A stretch of DNA of 64,000 nucleotides from Variovorax sp. IB41 (GCF_016405905.1 NZ_JAEFCB010000001.1:62001-126000); one strand, 5' to 3'. Shown: positions 17,099 through 26,263, counted from the first letter of the stretch. Program-made: numbers and translations. Notes: generated by a model not told the origin, from the letters alone.

Positions 17099-18546
17099 GC
17101 TCGATACATCCAGGCGCCGCGTTGGCAAGCGCCGAAGAAAGCACCCTGAAACCCATCGACGGGCTGGCTTCGCCCGCGCGCGGCTGGGCCATGCTGGTCA
17201 TCATCCTCGGGCTGATCGTGGCGGTGCTCGACGGCACCATCGTCAACCTCGCGCTCCCGGGCATCGCGCGCGAGCTGCAGGCCAGCCCCTCGGAGGCGAT
17301 CTGGGTGGTCAACGCCTACCAGATCGCCACGCTGGTGATGCTGCTGCCGCTGGCCTCGCTCGGCGACCTGGTGGGCTACCGGCGCGTGTACCTCGTGGGC
17401 ATGGCGGTGTTCGCGCTGTCGTCGCTGGCCGCGACTTTCGCCAACTCGCTCGGCACGCTGATCGCGGCGCGTGCGTTCCAGGGCCTGGGCGCGGCGGGGA
17501 TCATGAGCGTCAACGCGGCGCTGGTGCGCCTCACGTACCCCTCGTCGCAACTGGGCAAGGGCATGGCCATCAATTCGCTGGTGGTCGCCACGTCTTCGGT
17601 GGCCGGGCCCTCGGTGGCGGCGGCGATTCTCTCGGTGGCTTCGTGGCCGTGGCTCTTCGCAATCAACGTGCCACTGGGCATCGTCACCTTCGCGCTGGGC
17701 ATGAGGGCGCTGCCGTTCAACCGCGTGGCGCCGGCGGCGGGGCTCCGGTTCTCGCCCGTGGACGTGACGCTCAACGTGCTGATGTTCTCGCTGGTGTTCC
17801 TGGGCGTGGACCGGCTGGGCGTGCGCGAGGGTGGCGTGGACGGGGGCGGCTCGCACTGGTCCGCCTGGGTCATTCTGGTGGCCGGGCTGGCGGTGGGCTT
17901 CGTCTACCTGCGGCGCCAGCGCACGCAGGCGGTGCCGCTTTTCCCCATCGACCTGTTGCGCATTCCGGTCTTCGCGCTGTCCATGGGCACCTCGGTGGCC
18001 GCGTTCTGCGCGCAGATGCTGGCCTACATCGCGCTGCCGTTCCTGCTGCTCGATGTGTACGGCCGCAGCCACATCGAGGCGGGCCTGCTCATCACCGCGT
18101 GGCCGCTGGCCATCGTGGTGATGGCGCCCATCGCGGGGAAGCTGATCGGCAAGTATCCGGATGGCCTGCTCGGCGGCATCGGCCTGGGTTTACTGGCGGC
18201 GGGCCTCGCGCTGCTGGCCGCGCTGCCGGCGCATCCGGGCAATGCCGACATCGCCTGGCGCATGGCGCTGTGCGGGCTGGGCTTCGGGCTGTTCCAGTCG
18301 CCCAACAACCACACCATCGTCAGCTCGCCGCCCGCGCACCGAAGCGGTGCGGCCAGCGGCATGCTGGGCACGGCCCGGCTCACGGGCCAGACCCTGGGCG
18401 CCGTGGTGCTGGCGGGGGTCTTCAGCGTCTGGAGCCCGCACGGCGGGCATGGCCCGGTGGTGGCGCTGGTGCTGGCCGCCTGCTGCGCGGCGGTGGCGGC
18501 GGTCTTCAGCAGTCTGCGATTGAAGACGACAAACCCGCACCACTGA
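17095..18546 (+). CDS. MFS transporter, DHA2 (EmrB/QacA) type
   Basis: 483 residues with about 14 helices. Helix 1 carries VAVLDGTIVNLALPGIAREL, the typical DHA2 motif with an acidic residue in the membrane. GDLVGYRRVYLVG is motif A, and GLGAAGIMSVNAALVR fits motif C-type antiporters. The GTG at 17095 overlaps the preceding stop and has a purine-rich site (AGGAAGC) upstream. The pair of pumps in one operon suggests broad export capacity; substrates are unknown. Confidence 0.87.
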   Translation: MSSIHPGAALASAEESTLKPIDGLASPARGWAMLVIILGLIVAVLDGTIVNLALPGIARELQASPSEAIWVVNAYQIATLVMLLPLASLGDLVGYRRVYLVGMAVFALSSLAATFANSLGTLIAARAFQGLGAAGIMSVNAALVRLTYPSSQLGKGMAINSLVVATSSVAGPSVAAAILSVASWPWLFAINVPLGIVTFALGMRALPFNRVAPAAGLRFSPVDVTLNVLMFSLVFLGVDRLGVREGGVDGGGSHWSAWVILVAGLAVGFVYLRRQRTQAVPLFPIDLLRIPVFALSMGTSVAAFCAQMLAYIALPFLLLDVYGRSHIEAGLLITAWPLAIVVMAPIAGKLIGKYPDGLLGGIGLGLLAAGLALLAALPAHPGNADIAWRMALCGLGFGLFQSPNNHTIVSSPPAHRSGAASGMLGTARLTGQTLGAVVLAGVFSVWSPHGGHGPVVALVLAACCAAVAAVFSSLRLKTTNPHH

Positions 18547-18566
18547 ATAGGGTAGGGTACGACCCC

Positions 18567-19202
18567 ATGAAGGAAGTACCTGACACGGTGGTCTGCCCGG
18601 GTTGCGACGCGGTCTACGCCCGCACGCCCCTCGCGCCGCGCGACGTGGCCCGCTGCCCGCGCTGCGGCACCGAGCTGGACAGGCACCCCGGCGCGCAGCA
18701 GCAGCGCATCCTGCCGCTCACGGTGACCAGCCTCATCATGTTCGCCATCGCCAACCTGTTTCCGATCGTGGAGATCGAGCTGCGGGGCCTCACCAGCCAG
18801 ACCACGCTGGCCGGCGCGGTGGTGGTGCTGGCGGGCGAGGGCATGTCGGTGGTGGCGCTGCTGGTGCTGGCCACGACCATCCTCTTTCCGCTGCTGCAGC
18901 TGTGCATCCTGGCGTACCTCCTGATTCCGCTGCGCCGCGAGCACCGCCCGCTGGGCTTCGCGCTGCTGGTGCGCATGATGCAGTCGCTGCGCCCGTGGGG
19001 AATGATCGAGGTGTTCCTGCTCGGCGTGCTGGTGGCCATCGTCAAGCTATCGAGCATGGCGACCGTGGTGCCGGGGCCGGCGCTCTGGGCCTTCATGGCG
19101 CTCACGGTCACGCTGACGGCGGTGCTGTCGTTCAACCCGGGGGCGTTCTGGGAGATGACCTACCGTGCCGCCGGGGATGAGGAGAAGGAGGCTTCCGCAT
19201 GA
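18567..19202 (+). CDS. pqiA: PqiA-like membrane protein, first half
   Basis: 211 residues, about half the length of E. coli PqiA. It begins with a zinc-ribbon (CPGC and CPRCG, residues 10-35) followed by four hydrophobic helices, as in each half of PqiA/YebS. In the Pqi system these proteins sit in the inner membrane and work with the MCE-domain tunnel PqiB to move lipids across the periplasm. The stop overlaps the next pqiA-like start (ATGA), so the two halves are made together. The whole operon continues to 22262. Confidence 0.88.
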   Translation: MKEVPDTVVCPGCDAVYARTPLAPRDVARCPRCGTELDRHPGAQQQRILPLTVTSLIMFAIANLFPIVEIELRGLTSQTTLAGAVVVLAGEGMSVVALLVLATTILFPLLQLCILAYLLIPLRREHRPLGFALLVRMMQSLRPWGMIEVFLLGVLVAIVKLSSMATVVPGPALWAFMALTVTLTAVLSFNPGAFWEMTYRAAGDEEKEASA

Positions 19203-19948
19203 GGCTCTTTCCCCGTTCCTTTCGCTTTCGCAGAACGCGCGAACCGGTGCCGGCCGATGAAGCGCACCACCTGCACGATCACGACCACGACGCGCCCGTC
19301 GCCACCGCCGCATCGCTCGGCCTGCTGGCCTGCCCGCACTGCGCGGCCGTCTGGCAGAACGCCGAGGAGGGCGATGCCTGCGGCCGCTGCGGCACGCACC
19401 TGCACACGCGAAAGCCCCAGAGCCTCACACGCACCTGGGCCTTCCTGATCGCGGCCTGCATCATGTACATCCCGGCGAACCTGCTGCCGGTGATGATCAC
19501 GCGCACGCTCTTCGGCGCGCAGTACGACACCATCCTGAGCGGGGTGATCTATTTCTGGGTGTCGGGGGCCTACGGGCTGGCCGCCATCGTCTTCATCGCG
19601 AGCTTCCTGGTGCCGCTGTTCAAGCTGGCGGTGCTCTTCTTGCTTGTGGTGACGGCCCAGCGCGGCAGCAGCTGGCGGCAGCACGAGCGGGCGAAGCTCT
19701 ATCACATCATCGAGATCATCGGGCGCTGGTCGATGCTCGACGTGTTCGTGGTGTCGCTGCTGACCGGGCTGGTGCAGATCCAGGGCTTCGCGGTCATCAC
19801 CGCGGGCGTGGGCATCGCGGCCTTCGGCTCGGTGGTGGTGCTGACCATGCTGGCCTCGCTGAGCTTCGACCCGAAGCTCACCTGGGACAGCAAGGAGGCG
19901 CAGGCGGTGCAAGAGAGTTTCGAGAACAGGGAAGAACAAGCAGCATGA
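19199..19948 (+). CDS. pqiA: PqiA-like membrane protein, second half
   Basis: 249 residues. A His/Asp-rich N-terminal stretch (HHLHDHDHD, about 23-31) precedes a zinc-ribbon (CPHC and CGRCG). Four membrane helices follow, with the family motif MYIPANLLPVM and a later IEIIGRWSMLDVFVV. It corresponds to the C-terminal half of E. coli PqiA, here encoded as a separate protein. The His-rich patch could bind metal. The stop overlaps the pqiB start by ATGA. Confidence 0.88.
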   Translation: MRLFPRSFRFRRTREPVPADEAHHLHDHDHDAPVATAASLGLLACPHCAAVWQNAEEGDACGRCGTHLHTRKPQSLTRTWAFLIAACIMYIPANLLPVMITRTLFGAQYDTILSGVIYFWVSGAYGLAAIVFIASFLVPLFKLAVLFLLVVTAQRGSSWRQHERAKLYHIIEIIGRWSMLDVFVVSLLTGLVQIQGFAVITAGVGIAAFGSVVVLTMLASLSFDPKLTWDSKEAQAVQESFENREEQAA

Positions 19949-21612
19949 GTGAAGAAGATCCGCAACCGCAAGACAAACCGGCGCCTTCCGCGCCCCCATC
20001 TGCGCCCCCATTGCCCAAACCCCAGGTCAAGCGCCGCCGCGAATGGCTGCCCTCGCTGATCTGGCTCATCCCCATCGTGGCCGCGCTCGTGGGCGTGACG
20101 CTGGTCGCGCGCATCCTGCTGGAGCGTGGGCCCGAGATCGTGCTCACCTTCAAGACCGCCGAGGGCCTGGAGGCGGGCAAGACGGCGGTGAAATACAAGG
20201 ACGTGCAGATCGGCCTCGTGCAGAGCCTGCGCCTGGCGCGCGACCGCTCGCACGTGCGCGTGCTGGTGCAGCTGAACAAGGACGCCGACGGCTTCACCGC
20301 GCAAGACTCGCGCTTCTGGGTCGTGCGGCCGCGCCTGGACACCTCGGGCATCTCGGGCCTGGGCACGCTGCTGTCGGGCGCCTACATCGGCGCCGACGCG
20401 GGCACCGCGACCGAGACGGCCGGCGAATTCACCGGGCTGGAGACGCCGCCCATCGTCACGCGCGACGCCTCGGGCCAGCAGTTCCTGCTGCGTGCGACCG
20501 ACATCGGCTCGCTCGACGTGGGCTCGCCCGTGTACTTCCGCCGCATCAAGGTCGGCCAGGTGGCCGCGTACGAACTGGACGGCGACGGCCGCGGCGTCAC
20601 GCTGCGCGTGTTCGTCAATGCGCCCTACGACAAGTTCGTGGGCGTCAACACGCGCTTCTGGCAGGCCAGCGGCATCGATGCGCAGCTGAGCGCCAGCGGC
20701 TTCACGCTGCGCACGCAGTCGCTCGCGACCATCCTGCTCGGCGGCATCGCGTTCCAGGCGCCCGAAGACGCGATGGGGCCGCTCGCCAAGGAAAACACCG
20801 CCTTCATGCTGGCGCAGGACGAAGCCGCGGCCATGAAGGAGCCCGACGGGCCGTCGCAGACATTGCTGATGTACTTCAACCAGTCGCTGCGCGGCTTGGT
20901 GCCCGGCGCGCCGGTCGATTTCCGCGGCGTGGTGATCGGCGAGGTCAAGTCCATCGGCGTGGAGTTCGACCGCGCCGAGCGCGAGTTCCGCATGCCGGTG
21001 CTGGTGCAGGTCTACCCCGACCGCCTGCGCCGCCGCGAGAACGGGCAGCCCCCGGGCGCCGAGTCGCGCGTCACGCAGCAGGAGCGCCTGCGCTTCCTGG
21101 CCGAGAAGGGATTGCGCGCGCAGCTGCGCAACGGCAACCTGCTGACCGGCTCGGTCTATGTGGCGCTCGACTTCTTCCCGAAGGCGCCGCCCGCCAAGAT
21201 CGACCTGGCCAAGAGCCCGATCGAGTTGCCCACGATGCCCAACAGCCTCGACGAGATCCAGTCGCAGGTGCAGGAAATCGCGAGCAAGCTCAACAAGGTG
21301 CCCTACGAGCAGATTGCCGCCGACCTGCGCACCACGCTCGCCACGCTCAACAAGACGCTCACCAGCGCCGAGCAGACCGTCACGCGCATCAACAACGACG
21401 TGACGCCCGAGCTGGCCGCAGCCATGAAGGACGTGCGCAAGACCGTCAACACGGCCGAGCGCACGCTGGCCGACGACTCGCCGCTGCAACAGGACATGCG
21501 CCAGACGCTGCAGGAGCTGACCCGCGCCGCGGGCTCGGTGCGCGTGCTGACCGACTACCTGGAGCGCCATCCCGAGTCGCTGCTGCGCGGCAAACCGGAC
21601 GACAAGAAATGA
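19945..21612 (+). CDS. pqiB: PqiB-like MCE-domain lipid transport protein
   Basis: 555 residues. One N-terminal membrane helix (about 33-55, LPSLIWLIPIVAALVGVTLV) is followed by MCE domains: one clear near 65-150, a second around 175-270, and a third around 305-420. The C-terminal ~130 residues are helical (LDEIQSQVQEIASKLNKVPY and after), matching the PqiB needle that spans the periplasm. PqiB hexamers carry lipids between the membranes. It is overlapped at both ends by its neighbours in pqiAABC. Confidence 0.92.
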   Translation: MSEEDPQPQDKPAPSAPPSAPPLPKPQVKRRREWLPSLIWLIPIVAALVGVTLVARILLERGPEIVLTFKTAEGLEAGKTAVKYKDVQIGLVQSLRLARDRSHVRVLVQLNKDADGFTAQDSRFWVVRPRLDTSGISGLGTLLSGAYIGADAGTATETAGEFTGLETPPIVTRDASGQQFLLRATDIGSLDVGSPVYFRRIKVGQVAAYELDGDGRGVTLRVFVNAPYDKFVGVNTRFWQASGIDAQLSASGFTLRTQSLATILLGGIAFQAPEDAMGPLAKENTAFMLAQDEAAAMKEPDGPSQTLLMYFNQSLRGLVPGAPVDFRGVVIGEVKSIGVEFDRAEREFRMPVLVQVYPDRLRRRENGQPPGAESRVTQQERLRFLAEKGLRAQLRNGNLLTGSVYVALDFFPKAPPAKIDLAKSPIELPTMPNSLDEIQSQVQEIASKLNKVPYEQIAADLRTTLATLNKTLTSAEQTVTRINNDVTPELAAAMKDVRKTVNTAERTLADDSPLQQDMRQTLQELTRAAGSVRVLTDYLERHPESLLRGKPDDKK

Positions 21613-22262
21613 TGAAGAACTTCGCTTTCGGGAAACCCGCGCTAGCCGTTGCAGCCGCGCTGCTGGCGCTCGTCGGCTGTGCGAGCAAGCCCGACAACTA
21701 CTACACGCTCGCGAGCCCGGTCGCGGCCGCCGATGCGGCACCGTCGACGCTGGGCAGCCCCGCGCCGCTCTACGTCGAGCTCGCGCCGGTCGCGGTGCCC
21801 GAGCGCTTCGCACGGCCGCAGATGGTGGTGCGCCGACCGGGCGGCAGCGTGCAGGTCGAGGTGCTGGAGCAGCACCGCTGGGCTTCGTCGTTCGAGAACG
21901 AGCTGCGCGATGCGCTCGCGAGCAACATTTCCGCGCGGCTCGGCGCACTCGACGTGACCAAGGGCGGACGGCAGACCTCGCAACCGGTCTGGCGCATCGC
22001 GGTGCAACTGCGGCAGTTCGATGCGGTCGATGGCGGGCGCGTCGATGCGAGCTTCAGCTGGACGCTCCGCCGCTCCGACGAGGCGCGCACTGTTGTCTGC
22101 CAGCTGAACGTCGGCGAACCGGTCGGCAGCGGCATGGACGCCGTGGCGCAAGGCGCCCAGCGCGTAACGGCCGCGGCGGCCGCGGCCATGGCGCGCAGCG
22201 TGAGCGCGGCGCGTGCGAACCCGGCTTCCACGGCCTGCGCGAACGGCCAGATGAACGGATAG
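21609..22262 (+). CDS. pqiC: PqiC-like outer-membrane lipoprotein
   Basis: 217 residues. The signal peptide ends in the lipobox ALVGC, with the lipidated Cys near residue 24. The mature start (NYYTLASPVA) and the central VPERFARPQMVVRRPGG match the ABC-type lipoprotein family (DUF330/PqiC) that forms the outer-membrane end of the Pqi complex. Two adjacent ATGs (21609, 21612) are possible; the first overlaps the pqiB stop. It is the last gene of the operon, although the MFS at 22275 follows by 12 bp. Confidence 0.88.
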   Translation: MMKNFAFGKPALAVAAALLALVGCASKPDNYYTLASPVAAADAAPSTLGSPAPLYVELAPVAVPERFARPQMVVRRPGGSVQVEVLEQHRWASSFENELRDALASNISARLGALDVTKGGRQTSQPVWRIAVQLRQFDAVDGGRVDASFSWTLRRSDEARTVVCQLNVGEPVGSGMDAVAQGAQRVTAAAAAAMARSVSAARANPASTACANGQMNG

Positions 22263-22274
22263 CGAGGCCCACCC

Positions 22275-23879
22275 ATGGCACAGATCGGCAAGGCGCCCTG
22301 CGACGACACGCTGATCCTGCACGGCGCCGGGGCGCAGGAAAGCGCCTGCCCCGAGGCCTCCAAGCCGTGGGTGCTGGCCGCGGCCATCGTCGGCTCGAGC
22401 ATGGCCTTCATCGATGGCACGGTGGTCAACGTCGCGCTGCCGGCCATCCAGTCCGATCTCAAGGCCACGGCCTTCCAGGCGCAGTGGGTGGTCGAATCGT
22501 ATGCCTTGCTGCTGGCGGCGCTGCTGCTGGTGGGCGGGGCGCTCGGCGATCACTACGGCCGCCGCCGCATCTTCGCCATCGGCGTGGGCCTCTTCGCGCT
22601 GTCCTCGGTGGCCTGCGGGCTGGCGGCCGATGTGCACCAGCTCATCGCCGCGCGCGCCGTGCAGGGCATCGGCGGGGCGCTGCTGGTGCCCGGGAGCCTC
22701 GCGCTCATCAGCGCGGCGTTTCCCGAGAAGGAGCGCGGCAAGGCCATCGGCACCTGGTCGGGCTTCAGCGGCATCACGGCGGCCGTGGGGCCGGTGCTCG
22801 GCGGCTTCCTGGTCGATCACATCTCCTGGACCTGGGCCTTCTACATCAACGTGCCGATGGCGCTGCTGGTGCTGTGGATCACGTGGCGCCACGTGCCCGA
22901 GAGCCACGGCGCATCGGCCAGCGGCGGGCTCGACGTGTGGGGTGCGCTGCTTGCCACCGCCGGGCTGGGCGGCGTGGTCTATGCCTTCATCGAGGCGCCC
23001 ACGCAGGGCTGGAACTCGCCGTACGTGCTCGCGGCGCTGGCCGTCGGCGTCGTGGGCAGCGCGGCCTTCATCGCGGTGGAGCGCAAGGCGCGCACACCGA
23101 TGCTGCCGCTGGGCCTGCTGCGCATCGGCAACTTCAGCGGCGCGAACCTGCTGACTTTGCTGCTCTATGCGGCGCTCGGCGGCGGGCTGTATTTCTTTCC
23201 GCTCAACATGATCCAGGTGCAGGGCTACTCGGCCACCGCGGCGGGCGCGGCGCTGCTGCCGTTCATCTTCATCATGTTCGCGCTCTCGGGCTGGGCCGGG
23301 CAACTGGTCGACCGCTTCGGGCCGCGCCTGCCGCTGGTCATCGGGCCGGCCATCGCGGCGGCGGGGTTCGTGCTGTTCGCGGTGCCGGGCGTCGGCGCGA
23401 GTTACTGGAGCGGCTTTCTGCCCGCGGTCGTGGTGCTGGGCCTGGGGATGGCGGTGACGGTCGCGCCGCTCACCACCACCGTCATGAACGCGGTCGGCCC
23501 CGACCTCGCGGGCGTGGCCTCCGGCGTGAACAACGCGGTGTCGCGCGCGGCGGCGGTGCTGGCGATCGCGGTGTTCGGCGCGGTCATGGCGTGGGCCTTC
23601 GATGCCGCGCTGGCCGATGGCTTGCGCGAGATGGGCGCCTCGGCCGAGGTGGCGAAATTTCTCGAAGGCGAGCGCAGCAAGCTGGCCGGTGCGGTGATGC
23701 CGCCGGGCATCGATGCGGCCACCGCGGCGTCCGTCAAGCGCGCCGTCGCCGAGTCGTTCGTGGCGGGCTTTCGCTGGGTGATGCTGCTGAGCGCAGGCCT
23801 GGCGGTACTCAGTGCGTTGAGCGCGTGGCTGATGATTGGCCGAGGACCCGCCGCACCACCGGCCGACGAAAAACGATAG
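22275..23879 (+). CDS. MFS transporter, DHA2 family (14 helices)
   Basis: 534 residues. It shows MAFIDGTVVNVALPAIQSDL in helix 1, GALGDHYGRRRIFAIGV as motif A and GIGGALLVPGSLALIS as motif C. These place it in the DHA2 drug:H+ antiporter family together with EmrB. The extra periplasmic loop around residues 440-480 (ALADGLREMGASAEV) is typical of the group. It follows pqiC by 12 bp and may be read through from the pqi operon. The substrate is not predictable. Confidence 0.88.
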   Translation: MAQIGKAPCDDTLILHGAGAQESACPEASKPWVLAAAIVGSSMAFIDGTVVNVALPAIQSDLKATAFQAQWVVESYALLLAALLLVGGALGDHYGRRRIFAIGVGLFALSSVACGLAADVHQLIAARAVQGIGGALLVPGSLALISAAFPEKERGKAIGTWSGFSGITAAVGPVLGGFLVDHISWTWAFYINVPMALLVLWITWRHVPESHGASASGGLDVWGALLATAGLGGVVYAFIEAPTQGWNSPYVLAALAVGVVGSAAFIAVERKARTPMLPLGLLRIGNFSGANLLTLLLYAALGGGLYFFPLNMIQVQGYSATAAGAALLPFIFIMFALSGWAGQLVDRFGPRLPLVIGPAIAAAGFVLFAVPGVGASYWSGFLPAVVVLGLGMAVTVAPLTTTVMNAVGPDLAGVASGVNNAVSRAAAVLAIAVFGAVMAWAFDAALADGLREMGASAEVAKFLEGERSKLAGAVMPPGIDAATAASVKRAVAESFVAGFRWVMLLSAGLAVLSALSAWLMIGRGPAAPPADEKR

Positions 23880-24057
23880 GCCAAGCACAAGCCGATGACA
23901 GCCCGACGTATAGGCCTGCTCAATACGACACAGAAGATTTTTGAATTGGATCGATAGCAGCCGCCAGTGATTTACTCCGCCCGGAGTTGCAAAAAGCCAC
24001 GCGAAAAAGCGGGCAACACGGGATTCATCCAACGTTCACGCGATGAGGAGACATCAC

Positions 24058-25491
24058 ATGAAGCCATCGATCCGCGCCGGCCTGGCGTGCCTGTTCACTG
24101 CGCTCGCCGGCCATGCGGCCGCAGCGCCGCTCGACGCGTTCACGCGCTCGCCGAATGCGGCGATCTCGGGCTACAACGTCGAGAACATTGCACAGTCCAC
24201 ACCCGAGATGTGCGCCACGGCCTGCCTCGCGGCGCCGCGTTCGACCTGGTGCGTGTCGTTCGATTTCAACAAGACCAACCAGAGCTGCGACCTGAGCGAC
24301 AAACGCGCCGACGACATTGGCGGCCTGAAGACCGATTACCCCGGCAACCCCTACGACCACTACAGCCTGAAGCCCGATCCACTGAAGGCGTTCACGCGCA
24401 CGCCCGATGCGGCCATCAGCGGCCACAACACCGAGACCCTGCAGGCCGTGACGCCCGCGGACTGCGCCACCGCCTGCACCGACGCGAGCCGCACCGCATG
24501 GTGCAAGTCCTTCGACTATCACAAGACCCCGCAGCGCTGCGACCTGAGCGACAAGCGCGCCGGCGACGTCGGCGGTTTGAAGACCGACTACGCCGGCAAC
24601 CCCTACGACCACTACGCGCTGATCGCAGGCGAGGGCGTTCCCAACCCGGTGCCGGGCAACAAGCACGTGCTGCTCATCGGCATCGACGGCCTGCGCGGCG
24701 ACGCGGTCCAGTGCCAGGGCTGCGTGCAGACGCCCGCCATGTCGGCGCTGATCGCGGGCGGCGCCTTCCACGGCAACGTGCTCGCAGGCGGCACCCAGCA
24801 GGCCACCGTCAGCGGCCCCGGCTGGTCGTCGGTGTTCACCGGCTTCTGGGCCGACAAGCACGGCGTGACCTCGAACGACACTGGCCTCGTGCTGAAGAAG
24901 ACGCACGTGTTCGACCTCATCAAGCAGGCCTGGCCCACGGCCACGACGGCGGTGGTGGGCGACTGGTTCAACATCACCCACAACCTGCGCCCCGCGAAGG
25001 CCGACTTCGTCGTGGCCAACGCGGCCAAGAACTCGCAGCAGGCCACCGATGCCGTCAAGGGCTGGCTCGGCTGGAAGAACCCGCCGACGGCCATCTTCTA
25101 TTACCTGCACAACGTGGACATCCACGCGCCGAGCTACGACCCGCTGAACGCCAACTACCGCAGCAAGATCGCCGGTGAAGACCAGCAGATCGCCCAGGTG
25201 CTCGCGGCGCTGACCGCACGGCCGAACTACGCGAACGAGGAGTGGCTGATCGTCGTGACCTCCGACCACGGCGGCACCGGCAGCAGCCATGGCGGACAGA
25301 CCGCCGCGGAGCGCGACACCTTGCTCATCCTCAACAACAACTACGCGAACCCGCTCAAGCCCAGCTATTGCCAGGGCAACCTGAGCGCGACCACGATGCT
25401 GCAGGTGGACGGCGCGACGCCGCACATCCTCGATTTCATGGGCCTGCCCAACGCCACCGAAGGGCACAAGCACCCGAGCTGCGGACAGTAG
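24058..25491 (+). CDS. Exported alkaline-phosphatase-superfamily protein with two PAN domains
   Basis: 477 residues. A signal peptide ends near AGHAAAA. Two PAN/Apple-like domains follow (about 25-105 and 106-185), each with the same Cys pattern (CATAC..WC.SFD..C DLSDKR). They are about 60-65 percent identical to each other, implying an internal duplication. From about residue 200 a type I phosphodiesterase/nucleotide-pyrophosphatase fold begins: VLLIGIDGLRGDAV, the nucleophile region QATVSGPGWSSVFTGF, HNVDIHAP and the metal site SDHGG at about 405. The start at 24058 has a GAGGAG site. PAN domains usually bind carbohydrate or protein, so this is probably a surface-binding phosphohydrolase; the substrate is unknown. 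Confidence 0.87.
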   Translation: MKPSIRAGLACLFTALAGHAAAAPLDAFTRSPNAAISGYNVENIAQSTPEMCATACLAAPRSTWCVSFDFNKTNQSCDLSDKRADDIGGLKTDYPGNPYDHYSLKPDPLKAFTRTPDAAISGHNTETLQAVTPADCATACTDASRTAWCKSFDYHKTPQRCDLSDKRAGDVGGLKTDYAGNPYDHYALIAGEGVPNPVPGNKHVLLIGIDGLRGDAVQCQGCVQTPAMSALIAGGAFHGNVLAGGTQQATVSGPGWSSVFTGFWADKHGVTSNDTGLVLKKTHVFDLIKQAWPTATTAVVGDWFNITHNLRPAKADFVVANAAKNSQQATDAVKGWLGWKNPPTAIFYYLHNVDIHAPSYDPLNANYRSKIAGEDQQIAQVLAALTARPNYANEEWLIVVTSDHGGTGSSHGGQTAAERDTLLILNNNYANPLKPSYCQGNLSATTMLQVDGATPHILDFMGLPNATEGHKHPSCGQ

Positions 25492-25534
25492 TCAGAGCAC
25501 TGGTCGATCGCCCAATAGCCAGCAGCGCGTCCAA

Positions 25535-25629
25535 GTGCGCAGGGCATCGGGTGCTCCCGCAGCGAAATCAAGGAGGAGGGCGAAGCCCGGGGGACATTCG
25601 CAGAGGGGAGCACCCGGTGGCCTGCGCAC
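25535..25629 (+). repeat. 95-bp palindromic intergenic repeat, copy A
   Basis: The element starts GTGCGCAGGGCATCGGGTG and ends in the inverse of that sequence (CACCCGGTGGCCTGCGCAC) with a few mismatches. Its core holds AAATCAAGGAGGAG and GGGGGACATTCGC. The same element occurs inverted at 55052-55147. It lies between the 3' ends of two convergent genes. The arrangement resembles REP/BIME-like or MITE-like elements; no coding capacity is seen. Confidence 0.85.
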
Positions 25630-25647
25630 GCCGCCCCGAACAGGGCC

Positions 25648-26187
25648 TCACGAAGCCCGCCACTCCAGCAAGAGCTCATCGAGCTCGCCCCACAGCGGAT
25701 CACATTGCCCCTTGCGAAACGCAGCAGCCCGAAACGTCGGGTGCTCGCCGCGATAGGTGTCCCACAGCTGCCGATGCCCATCGGCCACGCAAGCCCGCAC
25801 ATTCGCCAGCCGGTCCGCCGCCTTGACCACGAGCGCGAGCTCTTCATCGCCCGACACCTGCGCCATCGCCGCATAGGTCTTGGCCTTGCGCTCCTTGCGG
25901 TTGGCGCCGGGCGCATCGGTCAACAGCGACACGCACCGGGCCACCAGGTCGCCGAACCGCGCTTGCACATCCGACACCGTGGCATCGGTGTCCTCCACCA
26001 CGTCGTGCAGGTAGCCGACGACCTGCGCCTTCTCGCCGTAGGGCTGGAGCAGGGCGACCACCGCGTCCAGATGGTGAACGTAGGGGTGCGGGCCGTATTT
26101 CTGGTCGCCATGCATCGCGATGGCGTAAGTGCGCGCGGCTTCGGGTGTCGATGGGGTCATGGGGGCATCCGTGAGCTGGTTTTCCAT
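25648..26187 (-). CDS. HD-domain hydrolase related to RelA/SpoT hydrolase (MESH1-like)
   Basis: 179 residues. HxxQ at 26-29, PYVHHLDAVV (35-44), HDVVEDT (61-67) and the late AADRLANVR form the metal-binding HD set seen in the hydrolase domain of SpoT and stand-alone MESH1/SAH enzymes. These degrade (p)ppGpp or related nucleotides. No synthetase domain is present. The start is uncertain: the ATG at 26187 (MENQLTDAP) or the one at 26160 (MTPSTPEAA), neither with a strong ribosome site. It diverges from the TRAP operon, and its upstream region contains that operon's LacI-type operator. Confidence 0.82.
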   Translation of the reverse strand: MENQLTDAPMTPSTPEAARTYAIAMHGDQKYGPHPYVHHLDAVVALLQPYGEKAQVVGYLHDVVEDTDATVSDVQARFGDLVARCVSLLTDAPGANRKERKAKTYAAMAQVSGDEELALVVKAADRLANVRACVADGHRQLWDTYRGEHPTFRAAAFRKGQCDPLWGELDELLLEWRAS

Positions 26188-26263
26188 TCTGCCTTTGCGG
26201 CCTGCCGATTTACCTCGTTTACGGAGGAAAACACCTATCGGAATCGCATTGCCGCCATTCTTG

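Noticed and set aside
25535-25629. Insertion sequence remnant
   Set aside because: There are inverted arms but no transposase fragment and no target duplication that I can see; a palindromic repeat element describes it better.
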